A stretch of DNA of 64,000 nucleotides from Glycocaulis abyssi (GTDB lineage: Bacteria > Pseudomonadota > Alphaproteobacteria > Caulobacterales > Maricaulaceae). The DNA lies in assembly GCF_041429775.1 (NCBI RefSeq), contig NZ_CP163421.1, positions 806,001 through 870,000 on the forward strand, in the 5' to 3' direction. The notes under the pieces were generated by a model. The model saw only the letters and a program-made list of their open reading frames with translations. It did not search any database and was not told where the DNA came from. Shown piece after piece: positions 16,142 through 23,804 of this stretch (positions within the stretch are counted from its first letter, which is position 1; each line of letters opens with the position of its first letter). The position numbers and the translations under genes are program-made.

Positions 16142-16895
16142 CGCGGCCGATAGAGGGTTCTACAAGGCGTTCGCAGTGATGGTTGCAGGCCGTGATGCGC
16201 CGGACCTGGCTGCTTTTCTGGCAGACAGCCCGGCGCCGGGCCTTGCCGTTTACCGAAATAATGTGGCCCGCGCTGCGGTCGAAACGCTGGCCCGGGCCTA
16301 CCCGGCCGTGCAGCGCCTGGTCGGTGAGCGCTTCTTCTCTGCCATGGCCGCCGCCTTTCGCGGCACCAGTCCGCCCCATAGCCCAGTATTGGCTCTATAT
16401 GGCGAGGGATTTGACGGGTTCATCGAACAGTTCGAACCGGCATCCAGTCTTCCCTATCTGCCCGATATTGCACGGCTGGACCGGGCCTGGTTGCTCGCTC
16501 ATCACGCGCCGGACAGACCAGCCCTCGAGATGCGGGACATCATTGCGGCAGGCGATGGCGCCCTTGCCAGCTTACGTCTCGGCCCGCATCCGGCAAGCCA
16601 GATACTCGCCTTCGACCTGCCCGCCTATTCCATCTGGCGGACCAATCGCGAAGACCGCCAGGTCAGCCGGATACGGCTTGCCGATGGCGCGGAGACGGCT
16701 CTCGTCTGGCGGCAGTCCGGAGAAGTGCGTCACCGCAAGACCAGCGCCGGGGAGCATGTGCTCCTCAATGCGCTCTTCTCCGGTGCTGCCTTTGAGGAAG
16801 CCTGCGCGGCCGCCCATGCCATCGCCCCCGGCAGCGATCCCGTTTCTGCGGCCTTCAGCCTTATCCGGGCCGGTGTTTTTGAAAGGACTCCATGA
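16134..16895 (+). CDS. bufC1: BufC partner protein (DUF2063)
   Basis: A 253-residue DUF2063 protein, the partner that delivers the precursor peptide to the DUF692 enzyme. The N-terminal helical DUF2063 domain reads AFLADSPAPGLAVYRNNVAR, with YPAVQRLVGERFFSAMAAAF (about residues 30-75); the C-terminal half is a peptide-binding fold with little recognisable motif. The start at 16134 lies in an 8-base overlap with the end of bufB, a sign of translational coupling; a frame extension to 16107 is less likely. Confidence 0.9.
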   Translation: MSDAADRGFYKAFAVMVAGRDAPDLAAFLADSPAPGLAVYRNNVARAAVETLARAYPAVQRLVGERFFSAMAAAFRGTSPPHSPVLALYGEGFDGFIEQFEPASSLPYLPDIARLDRAWLLAHHAPDRPALEMRDIIAAGDGALASLRLGPHPASQILAFDLPAYSIWRTNREDRQVSRIRLADGAETALVWRQSGEVRHRKTSAGEHVLLNALFSGAAFEEACAAAHAIAPGSDPVSAAFSLIRAGVFERTP

Positions 16896-17482
16896 TGACG
16901 AGCTCCAACCCGGTTGCGCCTTCGCAGCCTGCCCGAATGTTCGCAACCCTTCACCGCCTCCATGGCAAGGCTGCCGCCCTGGCCGAACGCATCATCGCGC
17001 ACGACCTTCTTTCCCTGTTCATGCGGCTCACGATTGCGGGCGTCTTCTGGCGCTCCTTCCTGACCAAGGTGGAGACATTTGGTGTCTGGCGTTATGTCGA
17101 GGTGATCAACGATTTCGAGATCGAGAAGTTTCACATACGTCTGCCCGAGCTGCCGCTGGACATGAAGGCAACGACCCTTGCCCAGTTCCGTGGTGATTTC
17201 GCCTTGCCGCTGCTGCCTGCCGAGCTCGCGGCCTGGATGGCGACCCTTGGCGAGTTCATTCTTCCGATCCTGCTGGTTATCGGCCTGTTCACCCGGTTCG
17301 CCGCAGCCGGCTTGCTGGTGATGACACTCGTCATCCAGATTTTCGTGTTCCCGGATGCCTGGTGGGCAACCCATGCGCTTTGGGCGGCCATGCTGCTCTT
17401 CATCATTGGCCGCGGGCCAGGACGCATCTCGATGGATCATCTGGCCGCCCGCCTCGTGTCCCCGCGGGCGTCCGCATCATGA
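16892..17482 (+). CDS. DoxX-family membrane protein (bufferin operon)
   Basis: A 196-residue protein with four predicted membrane helices of the DoxX type (FMRLTIAGVFWRSFLTKV, then FALPLLPAELAAWMATLGEF, LPILLVIGLFTRFAAAGLL and a final hydrophobic helix). DoxX proteins often act with thiol or quinone redox enzymes, but their chemistry is not settled. DoxX genes are regular members of bufferin operons. Its ATG overlaps the bufC stop codon (ATGA), and its own stop overlaps the next start the same way. Confidence 0.87.
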   Translation: MMTSSNPVAPSQPARMFATLHRLHGKAAALAERIIAHDLLSLFMRLTIAGVFWRSFLTKVETFGVWRYVEVINDFEIEKFHIRLPELPLDMKATTLAQFRGDFALPLLPAELAAWMATLGEFILPILLVIGLFTRFAAAGLLVMTLVIQIFVFPDAWWATHALWAAMLLFIIGRGPGRISMDHLAARLVSPRASAS

Positions 17483-17889
17483 AAACGCCGGATCGGCATA
17501 TCGAGCCGCTCTCCATGCGGCTGCTTCCTTCGGGCCGGTTTGGACGTGTGGCGCGCGTCGAGCTGACCGGGGAGAACGTGCCGGCGGTGAGCCTTGAGAA
17601 TGCGCAGCACATCTCGGCCCATATCGGCCAGAAGAAATATCAAGGTCTGGCCATGGACTGGCGCGCCTGCGTGATGACTCACAACGTGGCCGAGCTGACC
17701 GAGGTCGCGATGGCGTTCGGGTCACATCTGCCTGCCGGTTTACGCTTTGCCGTTATTCATCGCCCTGATCAGCTGGCTCACGCCATCAAGATGACACGAG
17801 TCCTCGCATCAAGCGGGTTCACCGCGCGCGCTTTTGCCCTGGAGGCCGAAGCGCTGAAGTGGCTCGATCAGCAAGATGAGGCAATCTGA
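17479..17889 (+). CDS. Unknown 136-aa soluble protein in bufferin operon
   Basis: I do not recognise a named family. The protein is soluble, with no signal peptide or membrane segment and an alternating beta/alpha pattern: RVARVELTGE, YQGLAMDWRA, LRFAVIHRP, TRVLASSGFTARAFALEAEA. This is reminiscent of a SpoIIAA/STAS-like fold, a suggestion only. Its single cysteine is in DWRACVM. Start and stop overlap both neighbours by 4 and 1 bases, so it is translated as part of the bufferin/DoxX/CMD operon and probably serves the same process. Confidence 0.75.
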   Translation: MKTPDRHIEPLSMRLLPSGRFGRVARVELTGENVPAVSLENAQHISAHIGQKKYQGLAMDWRACVMTHNVAELTEVAMAFGSHLPAGLRFAVIHRPDQLAHAIKMTRVLASSGFTARAFALEAEALKWLDQQDEAI

Positions 17890-18458
17890 TGAGCCTGTTT
17901 CCATCCCTGCCTGCCGACGCCCATCTGAGCGATGTCTTCAAGCGTTTTCCCAAAGGCTTGCGACCGCTCCTTGAGCTGCATGACGCGCTGCTACGGGACG
18001 ATGGCGCGCTGACAATCGCCCAGCGCGAACTGATAGCCGCCTATGTGTCGGGTCTGAATGGCTGCGATTTCTGCTATGGGGCCCATACGCTGATGGCGCA
18101 GGCATTTGGTGTTGAGCCGACACTTCTTGAAGCGCTTGTAACCGACCTGGACGCCGCGCCCGTGGACGACAGGTTGAAGCCCCTTCTGCGCTATCTGTCT
18201 TATCTGACGCGCACGCCCTCACGGATACCCCGCCCTGCAATCGATGAGGTGCACGCTGCCGGATGGAGTGACGAGGCGCTTTATGAAGCGGTCTCTGTGT
18301 GTGCGCTCTACAACTATATGAACCGCATCGTGGAGGCAGCGGGTCTCACCCCGGGTCTGGAGTACCAGAACCCGGATGACAGTGCCCTGAAGCAAAGGCG
18401 CGGCTCGACCTATGTGCAGTGGGGAGAGCGCACCGGAATCCTCCCTCCCAGCCCCTGA
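17889..18458 (+). CDS. Carboxymuconolactone decarboxylase-like (AhpD-type) protein 1
   Basis: A 189-residue, all-helical protein of the CMD/AhpD superfamily. The redox signature is NGCDFCYGAH: Cys59, Cys62 and His66, the Glu-x-x-Cys-x-x-Cys-x-x-x-His type active site used by AhpD and peroxidase-related enzymes to reduce peroxides or disulfides. It follows with LLRYLSYLTRTPSRI and SVCALYNYMNRIVEAAG, typical of the peroxidase-related CMD subgroup. The TGATG overlap with the preceding stop shows tight coupling. A peroxide- or thiol-detoxifying role beside the bufferin genes is inferred. Confidence 0.87.
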   Translation: MSLFPSLPADAHLSDVFKRFPKGLRPLLELHDALLRDDGALTIAQRELIAAYVSGLNGCDFCYGAHTLMAQAFGVEPTLLEALVTDLDAAPVDDRLKPLLRYLSYLTRTPSRIPRPAIDEVHAAGWSDEALYEAVSVCALYNYMNRIVEAAGLTPGLEYQNPDDSALKQRRGSTYVQWGERTGILPPSP

Positions 18459-18532
18459 TTTCATCGGTGCGGGCAGCGCGCAGCCTGTCCCGCCAACTTG
18501 ACCCGCTGCGTCCCCCACAAACGAGGCCTGCA

Positions 18533-19102
18533 ATGACACACTACACCTTTCAATCGCTCAAACCGCTCCAGACCAGCGAGGCAAAATCCCCCGCCAGGGA
18601 GGTCATGGATGGGGCCCAGCAGAAAATGGGCATGGTCCCCAATATGTACCGGACCATGGCCAACCTGCCTGCGCTGCTGGGCAGCTATGCCCACGGGTAT
18701 GACCTGTTCCGCCAGCAGAGCGGTTTTAATGCGCCGGAGCAGGAAGTGGTCTTCATCACAATCAGCCGGGAGAATGGCTGCAAGTATTGCGTCAGCGCCC
18801 ATAGCTTCCTCGCTGATAATGCGTCGGGCCTTGCCAAAGAGGTCACCGATGCCCTGCGCGATGGCAAGTCCCTGCCAGATGCAAAACTCGACGCGCTCAC
18901 CCGGTTCACCAAGGTCATGTTCGACACGCGCGGCTGGCCCGCGAGGGAAGACGTCACGGCGTTCCTGAATGCAGGATACGAGGAAAGGCACGTTCTCGGC
19001 ATCGTGCTGGCCTTGAGCGTCAAGACCATCAGCAATTACGCCAACCATCTGTTCGATACGCCGCTGGACGCGCCGTTCGAAAGCCGCCGCTGGGACGGCT
19101 GA
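18533..19102 (+). CDS. Carboxymuconolactone decarboxylase-like (AhpD-type) protein 2
   Basis: A 189-residue CMD/AhpD-type protein with NGCKYCVSAHSFLA: Cys83, Cys86 and His90 as redox triad. The start at 18533 is preferred over the frame extension to 18419, which would overlap the previous gene; a weak ACGAGGCCTGCA precedes the ATG. It differs strongly from the preceding CMD protein, so the pair is not a recent duplication. Same strand, 74 bases downstream, probably the same operon. Confidence 0.86.
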   Translation: MTHYTFQSLKPLQTSEAKSPAREVMDGAQQKMGMVPNMYRTMANLPALLGSYAHGYDLFRQQSGFNAPEQEVVFITISRENGCKYCVSAHSFLADNASGLAKEVTDALRDGKSLPDAKLDALTRFTKVMFDTRGWPAREDVTAFLNAGYEERHVLGIVLALSVKTISNYANHLFDTPLDAPFESRRWDG

Positions 19103-19179
19103 GCCGTCTAGAAAGCCAAAAAACCCCATCGTCATCCGGCGGATCGCCTGATCCGAACCCTTTTGCTCGGACTGATATC

Positions 19180-19710
19180 ATGCATTTCGACCCGATATTG
19201 ACGCTTGCCGGGCTGTCGCCCGTTCTGAACGACGCCATACACAGCTACTCCGGTATAGCGATGGGGCTCGGTGCTCCGATTGATGTGTTGAGCTTTGTCG
19301 CGCGATTTGTCGTCGGCTTCATGTTCTTCTGGGCCGGGTACACCAAGCTTTTCCGTCCTGATCGCCGCCGCATCATGCACCAGACATTGCGGGAGGCGGG
19401 CATTCCTCTGCCCTGGCTAAACACCTGGTTCGTCTCGGCCAGCGAGTTCGTGTTCGGCTTCCTCTTTCTTGTTGGTGCGTTCACGCTTCTTAGCGGTGCC
19501 GTGCTGGCGGTGATCACCTTCGTGGCCTTCATGACGGTTGGCCGGAAGCATATTGAATGGGGTGGCCCGTTCTTCTCCCTGTCCGGCCTGCTTTATAATT
19601 CGGAGATCATGATCCTGGTGTTCATCGCACTGGTAGCGCTGTTTGGCCCCGGAGCGCTCAGTGTGGATGCGGCGATCTGGCAAGATGCAGGGAGCCGTCA
19701 ATGGCGCTGA
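19180..19710 (+). CDS. DoxX-like membrane protein 2
   Basis: A 176-residue protein with four predicted membrane helices in a DoxX-like pattern: LSFVARFVVGFMFFWAGYTK, then SEFVFGFLFLVGAFTLLS, AVITFVAFMTVGRKHIEW, MILVFIALVALFGPGA. It is only distantly related to the DoxX protein at 16892. A second DoxX in the same operon suggests two electron-transfer steps or two paralogous complexes; this is inference. Its end overlaps the zinc-ribbon gene by 10 bases. Confidence 0.8.
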   Translation: MHFDPILTLAGLSPVLNDAIHSYSGIAMGLGAPIDVLSFVARFVVGFMFFWAGYTKLFRPDRRRIMHQTLREAGIPLPWLNTWFVSASEFVFGFLFLVGAFTLLSGAVLAVITFVAFMTVGRKHIEWGGPFFSLSGLLYNSEIMILVFIALVALFGPGALSVDAAIWQDAGSRQWR

Positions 19711-20141
19711 TCACCACCCGCTCAACCCTGACCTGCCCGCAATGCGGATATCTCGCGCGCGAGGAAATGCCCGCCAACGCGTGTCAGTACTTTTATGACT
19801 GCCGGGGGTGCGGGCGTGTGTTGAGGCCACTGCCCGCCGGTGCAGACCGGCAAGGGCGACTGCAACAACTGACGCAGATAACGTACGCGGCTGTAACCTT
19901 TCGCCCGCTCATACGAACAAGCCGGTGCCATCAATCCTGCGGGATTCCGGCGTTCGGAGGAGATACCCTATGCAGTCCTGTGCCATTACCACATACGTTT
20001 CAAATATGCTGTCACGGCAGCCGGAAGACGCCCGGATTAATTCGCTCTTGCGGACGGCCTTGCTTGCCAACGCAATCTATTCCGCTGCGAGCGGCCTCGC
20101 CGCTCTCATATTCGCGAGTGGGCTGTCGGGGGCCTTGCTGA
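19701..20141 (+). CDS. GDCCVxC-like zinc-ribbon protein, probably frameshifted
   Basis: The N-terminal 48 residues match small zinc-ribbon proteins of the GDCCVxC type: STLTCPQCGY, then MPANACQYFYDCRGCGRVLR. In that family the sequence continues with a GDCC motif and ends soon after. Here the open frame instead runs through promoter P3 and 172 bases into the next gene, giving an unlike tail. A one-base shift near 19845 would read TGKGDCNN and stop at TGA 19870-19872, just before P3. So the true gene is probably 19701-19872, with a natural frameshift, a sequence error or a degenerate end. Function unknown; cysteines suggest metal binding. Confidence 0.5.
   Translation: MALITTRSTLTCPQCGYLAREEMPANACQYFYDCRGCGRVLRPLPAGADRQGRLQQLTQITYAAVTFRPLIRTSRCHQSCGIPAFGGDTLCSPVPLPHTFQICCHGSRKTPGLIRSCGRPCLPTQSIPLRAASPLSYSRVGCRGPC
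19892..19918 (+). promoter_or_regulatory. ECF sigma-F promoter P3 (TGTAACC-N15-CGAAC)
   Basis: TGTAACC (19892-19898) and CGAAC (19914-19918), spacing 15, end 51 bases before the start of the membrane protein at 19970. This is one base shorter than P1 and P2 but has identical boxes, so this gene joins the same regulon. Confidence 0.75.
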
Positions 20142-20449
20142 CGCTCGGCGCAATTGCCGGAATATCCACGGCGGTAGTTCTGGGAAGCATCGGCGCTGGT
20201 CTGGTTGCCTTTGCCATCTTCGTGGGCTGGGTGGCACGCAATCCGGTGAGCAGGCGGGGGCTCGTCATTCTTATAACCGTGCTCGATACCGCATGGGTCG
20301 TGCTGGCAGCAGGGCTGCTGGGTCTGACCGGTCAAGCATTCACAAACACCGGGGTGATTGTGGTGATAGCCACAGCAATTCCTGTCGGGCTATTCGCCGT
20401 CGTGCAGATGGCCGCGCTGACCAGTTGGCGTTCACCGGCGGCCAGATAG
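19970..20449 (+). CDS. Unknown four-helix membrane protein, sigma-F regulon
   Basis: A 159-residue protein with a short polar N-terminus (SNMLSRQPEDARINSLLRTA) and four long hydrophobic helices rich in Ala, Gly and Ile. I do not recognise a family. The start at 19970 follows CGGAGGAGATACCCT, an excellent ribosome site; the open frame extends to 19808 only because of the overlapping zinc-ribbon region. It has its own sigma-F promoter 51 bases upstream, which places it in the metal/thiol stress response. Convergent with the next gene. Confidence 0.78.
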   Translation: MQSCAITTYVSNMLSRQPEDARINSLLRTALLANAIYSAASGLAALIFASGLSGALLTLGAIAGISTAVVLGSIGAGLVAFAIFVGWVARNPVSRRGLVILITVLDTAWVVLAAGLLGLTGQAFTNTGVIVVIATAIPVGLFAVVQMAALTSWRSPAAR

Positions 20450-20487
20450 GGCAAGTGATCTACCGCGCGATAATGCGCACCCTGTCA

Positions 20488-21153
20488 TTATGGCCGGTCT
20501 GCCCAGCGCGTGAACAACACACGGACGAACCAGAAATCCGTCAGTACAACAATGATGATGACCGGTGCGGCAAGAAGAAACGGAGTCTCGCGAACCGGCT
20601 CGGGGAACACTTGAGGCTGACCGAGAAAGAACGATGAGGCGGCGGTAAAGAGGGCGAAGCCCATTCTCCAGACATGCCGGGCGATGCGCTGGCGGCCCGC
20701 AAGACCGCCGCGCTGAATGACAGTCCAGTCAAGCACGGCACTCAACAGGGCTATGCCGCCATAAAAGAAATACGTCCCGGCCGGAATAGGTGCGCCAGCC
20801 GCATATTCCGTAAGGTCACCGCGCGCGACCATCATGCCGAAGATCAGGCAGCCTGCCGCCGCAATGATTGCGAAGGCCATCGCAGCCCATTCAGCGCGTC
20901 CGGCCTGATTCTCCCTTCGCCTGACAGTCAGCCAGGCAGTTGCGACCTGATAGGCGGTAAGTGTGCCTGCGGCGGCCGATAGAGCAGCTGGAATGTCGAG
21001 GGCAATGAGCACGCCGCTTATGGCCATAACCAGCATGGTAAGCGTGAATATGTTGCCCGCCCCTCTATGCGGACCGCTGCCCTTGCGGGCCCCTAACGCG
21101 ACCAGCCCGGTCAACAGCGCAACCGAGCCGGACAAGATATGAATTACAAGCAA
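20488..21153 (-). CDS. Seven-helix membrane protein divergent from LysR copy 2
   Basis: A 221-residue protein with about seven predicted membrane helices, beginning MLVIHILSGSVALLTGLVAL followed by GSGPHRGAGNIF. The HILSGS and HRGAGN motifs with conserved histidines recall DUF2306-like membrane proteins; that assignment is tentative. It is divergent from the LysR gene at 21292, with the AATTGACAATT motif between them, mirroring the DUF6326/LysR pair at 10000-11457. Confidence 0.72.
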   Translation of the reverse strand: MLVIHILSGSVALLTGLVALGARKGSGPHRGAGNIFTLTMLVMAISGVLIALDIPAALSAAAGTLTAYQVATAWLTVRRRENQAGRAEWAAMAFAIIAAAGCLIFGMMVARGDLTEYAAGAPIPAGTYFFYGGIALLSAVLDWTVIQRGGLAGRQRIARHVWRMGFALFTAASSFFLGQPQVFPEPVRETPFLLAAPVIIIVVLTDFWFVRVLFTRWADRP

Positions 21154-21253
21154 TGGCCTTACCTCTCGCCAATGGCAGACCCGCCAGCCGTCCAGATGTC
21201 GGCTGCTGGCAGGACACTCTAGACTGAGGCGTAGCCATGCGATTTTATCGTGT

Positions 21254-21265
21254 AAATTGACAATT
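21254..21265. promoter_or_regulatory. Shared LysR-promoter motif AAATTGACAATT (copy 2)
   Basis: Identical 12-mer to 10499-10510, again in front of a LysR gene (27 bases before the ATG in both loci) and behind a divergent membrane-protein gene. Exact conservation of sequence and distance argues for a true regulatory site. Confidence 0.65.
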
Positions 21266-21291
21266 AATGCACAAGCTATATGCGTAATTGC

Positions 21292-22176
21292 ATGGAGTGG
21301 CGATCAGTGCAGTTCGACTGGAATAGAGCCCGCGCGTTCCTCGTGGCGGCGGAAGAGGGCTCTCTGTCAGCGGCGGCGAACGCACTTGGGCTGACACAAC
21401 CGACCCTTGGACGTCAGGTGAGAGCCCTTGAGCAGGAACTGGGCGTCGAGCTGTTCAAGCGTACCGGGAAAAGCCTCGAGCTTACTGCCAGCGGGTTCGA
21501 GCTGATCGAACATGTGCGGGCTATGGGGCTGGCTGCCAGCCAGATGTCGTTGGCCGCTGCAGGGCAGACCCAATCCATAGAAGGGGTGACGCGCATTTCT
21601 GCCAGTGAGGTCGCCGCCGCCCATGTTCTGCCCGATGTGCTTGGGCGAGTGCGGCGAACGGCGCCTCAGATGTCGGTCGAGGTGCTGGCAACGAACAGCA
21701 CGAGCGATCTTCTCCGCCGCGAAGCGGATATTGCATTGCGGGGGTTTCGACCGGAACAACCCGACCTGATCGCAAGGCGGGTACAGGACTCCCGGGTTCG
21801 TCTTTATGCCACGCCTGAGTATCTGGCCCAGCTGGAACAGGTTGATGGCCAACCCAATCTCCTGGCGGCCGAATATATCGGGTTTGACGACACAGAGCGG
21901 CTCATTGACCTTCTGAACCAGCACGGTTTGAGCGTTAGCTACCGCAATTTCCCGCTTCTGACGCTAAACCAGCTGGTTCAATGGGAGTGGGTGAAACGCG
22001 GCCTTGGCATTGGGTTGATGCTGGAAGCGGTGGGCGATCTTGAACCGTCAGTCCAGCGGGTCTTGGCTGACCATGATCCGATACTGTTTCCAAGCTGGCT
22101 GGTTGCCCACCGCGGATTGCGTACAAGCCGCCGGGTAAGGCTGGTCTTTGACCTGCTCGTCGCGGAGCTGGGTTAG
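21292..22176 (+). CDS. LysR-family transcriptional regulator (copy 2)
   Basis: A 294-residue LysR-type regulator with winged helix FDWNRARAFLVAAEEGSLSA and QPTLGRQVRALEQELGVELF. The start at 21292 is chosen because MEWRSVQFDWNR aligns with MGWKSVSFDWNR of the other LysR; an upstream ATG at 21280 adds four residues. Effector-domain blocks such as NSTSDLLRREADIALRGFRP and LRTSRRVRLVFDLL are shared with copy 1, so the two are paralogues bracketing the sigma-F/bufferin block. Effector unknown. Confidence 0.9.
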   Translation: MEWRSVQFDWNRARAFLVAAEEGSLSAAANALGLTQPTLGRQVRALEQELGVELFKRTGKSLELTASGFELIEHVRAMGLAASQMSLAAAGQTQSIEGVTRISASEVAAAHVLPDVLGRVRRTAPQMSVEVLATNSTSDLLRREADIALRGFRPEQPDLIARRVQDSRVRLYATPEYLAQLEQVDGQPNLLAAEYIGFDDTERLIDLLNQHGLSVSYRNFPLLTLNQLVQWEWVKRGLGIGLMLEAVGDLEPSVQRVLADHDPILFPSWLVAHRGLRTSRRVRLVFDLLVAELG

Positions 22177-22286
22177 CCGTTGCAGCCGTAAACTCGCTTG
22201 GCGGCATGATTGGCGAAACTCAGGCTGGGCCGGTTCCACCAGAAATGCACTGTGGCCGCTTTCCTCTGACAGCACCCGTGGATGCC

Positions 22287-23690
22287 CTACCGCGCCAGTA
22301 TATACATCAGAAGCCGCAGCCGTGTACGCCACACACCCGGTCGTCGCGACGCATGCCGCAGCGCCTCCAGCGCGTCCGTATCATACCAGTACCCGTTCGC
22401 CATGACGCCAAGCGGTCGGCGCAGGACCTGGAAATCTTCGCGCGGATCGGCGCCGAGCAGCACAAGATCGGCAGCGAAGCCCGGCGCGATCCGTCCGGTG
22501 CTGACCTCCGGCGTCAGGATCGCAGCCGCATTCACTGTGCCTGCACGCAAGGCAGCGTCCGGTGTCAGTCCGGCACGCACCAGCGCCTCCAGCTCCTCGA
22601 TGGCCGAGACGCCATGTGGCGTGGCCATCACGCCAGCATCGCTGCCGAGAAGGAGCGGAACACCGGCATCGTGCAGCATGCCGGTGAATATCTCGTACGC
22701 CGTCTGCATGTGGAGCCGGTCGGTTGTCTCCTGGCTGGCCCAGAAGTCGTACTCACCGCGCTGGCTGTCGAGTATGACCGGGTTGAAACCTGCCATGTCG
22801 CTACGCTCAAGATGGGCGCCGCGCGTTTCCACGATACCGGCAAGATTGGCGTGCACGATCAGCGTGGGCGTCACCGTCGCGCCGCCGCGCGCGATATCTG
22901 CCGCGAGGGCGCGCATGCGTTCAGGATCAATATCGTCATTCAGGGCGTGCCAGATGATAGATTCAGCGTGCTCTATGGTCAGGAAACCGGCGGCCAGAGT
23001 GTCGTCGATGGGTATCGGGTCCGCCTCCGTGCCCTCAACCGGGTGACCCGAGACGGTCATGTCCAGCTGGCGGGCCTCGTCGAGAATGGCGGCTAAGCTC
23101 CCACGCGATACGTTGGAATAGAGTTTGAGATGGCGATAGCCCTGCCTGTATTGCCGGCGTACGGCCTGACGCGCCTCGTCAGGCCCCGAGATCAGTGTCT
23201 GAAGCGGATTGGTGTTCCGCCCACCGCGCTCATTGAGGATCGGCCCGGTCGTGAGCAGGCGCGGCCCGGCGAGACGCCCATCGGCGATGCGCTGTGCCAT
23301 TGGCAGATGGAAAGGCATGCCGGCGAGATTGCGCACCGTGGTCACGCCATGCACCAGATTGGCCGCCAGATCAGCTTCGTCGAAGATGTGCACATGCATA
23401 TCGATCAGGCCGGGCATCAGTACGAGCCCCGTCCCGTCGATCACGTGGGCGTCCACCGGCATGCCATGGCTTGCCAGATCGCCCACAGCCTCGATCAGTC
23501 CGCCGATGACAAGCAAGTCCTGCGGCGGGTGCAGCGTGTCCTCATCCGGATCGAGCACAGCGACATCACGAATGAGGTAGGCGGACGCCCGCTCGGGCCG
23601 GTCCAGCGCCGACGGTACGCCGCATGCGGCCAAATGCGGCAAGAGAGCAAGCCCCAAAAAAACGATCAGAACGGCTTTTAACTGGGTCAT
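22287..23690 (-). CDS. Amidohydrolase-family lipoprotein
   Basis: A 467-residue member of the metal-dependent amidohydrolase superfamily (imidazolonepropionase/prolidase-like group). The start at 23690 is preceded by AAGGAGACGGGC; a 10-residue longer frame to 23720 lacks this. The signal peptide ends at lipobox LAAC. Metal ligands are His in PGLIDMHVHIF, Lys in YRHLKLYSN, His in TVSGHPVEG and TIEHAESI, and Asp in LLLGSDAGVM. The C-terminal GRIAPGFAADLVLLGADP is also typical. It would hydrolyse a cyclic amide or dipeptide in the periplasm. The AraC-type gene upstream on the same strand may control it. Confidence 0.85.
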   Translation of the reverse strand: MTQLKAVLIVFLGLALLPHLAACGVPSALDRPERASAYLIRDVAVLDPDEDTLHPPQDLLVIGGLIEAVGDLASHGMPVDAHVIDGTGLVLMPGLIDMHVHIFDEADLAANLVHGVTTVRNLAGMPFHLPMAQRIADGRLAGPRLLTTGPILNERGGRNTNPLQTLISGPDEARQAVRRQYRQGYRHLKLYSNVSRGSLAAILDEARQLDMTVSGHPVEGTEADPIPIDDTLAAGFLTIEHAESIIWHALNDDIDPERMRALAADIARGGATVTPTLIVHANLAGIVETRGAHLERSDMAGFNPVILDSQRGEYDFWASQETTDRLHMQTAYEIFTGMLHDAGVPLLLGSDAGVMATPHGVSAIEELEALVRAGLTPDAALRAGTVNAAAILTPEVSTGRIAPGFAADLVLLGADPREDFQVLRRPLGVMANGYWYDTDALEALRHASRRPGVWRTRLRLLMYILAR

Positions 23691-23804
23691 GCCCGTCTCC
23701 TTGTTGCTCAAGACGGGCAAGCCTGGAGGGGGAAAGGAGTCCGGTCGTCCGAAATCCGGATTCAGGACGTGCGGAAATTTCCGGAAAGCCCGGGCCAGAC
23801 CGGA

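Noticed and set aside
18137-18170. A further TGTAACC-like sequence inside the first CMD gene
   Set aside because: TTGTAACC at 18137 has no CGAAC box at 15-17 bases and lies inside a coding region.
19860-19880. Possible selenocysteine TGA after GKGDCNN in the zinc-ribbon region
   Set aside because: The TGA is followed two codons later by TAA, no bacterial SECIS hairpin is evident and the family cysteine position is not aligned with the TGA.
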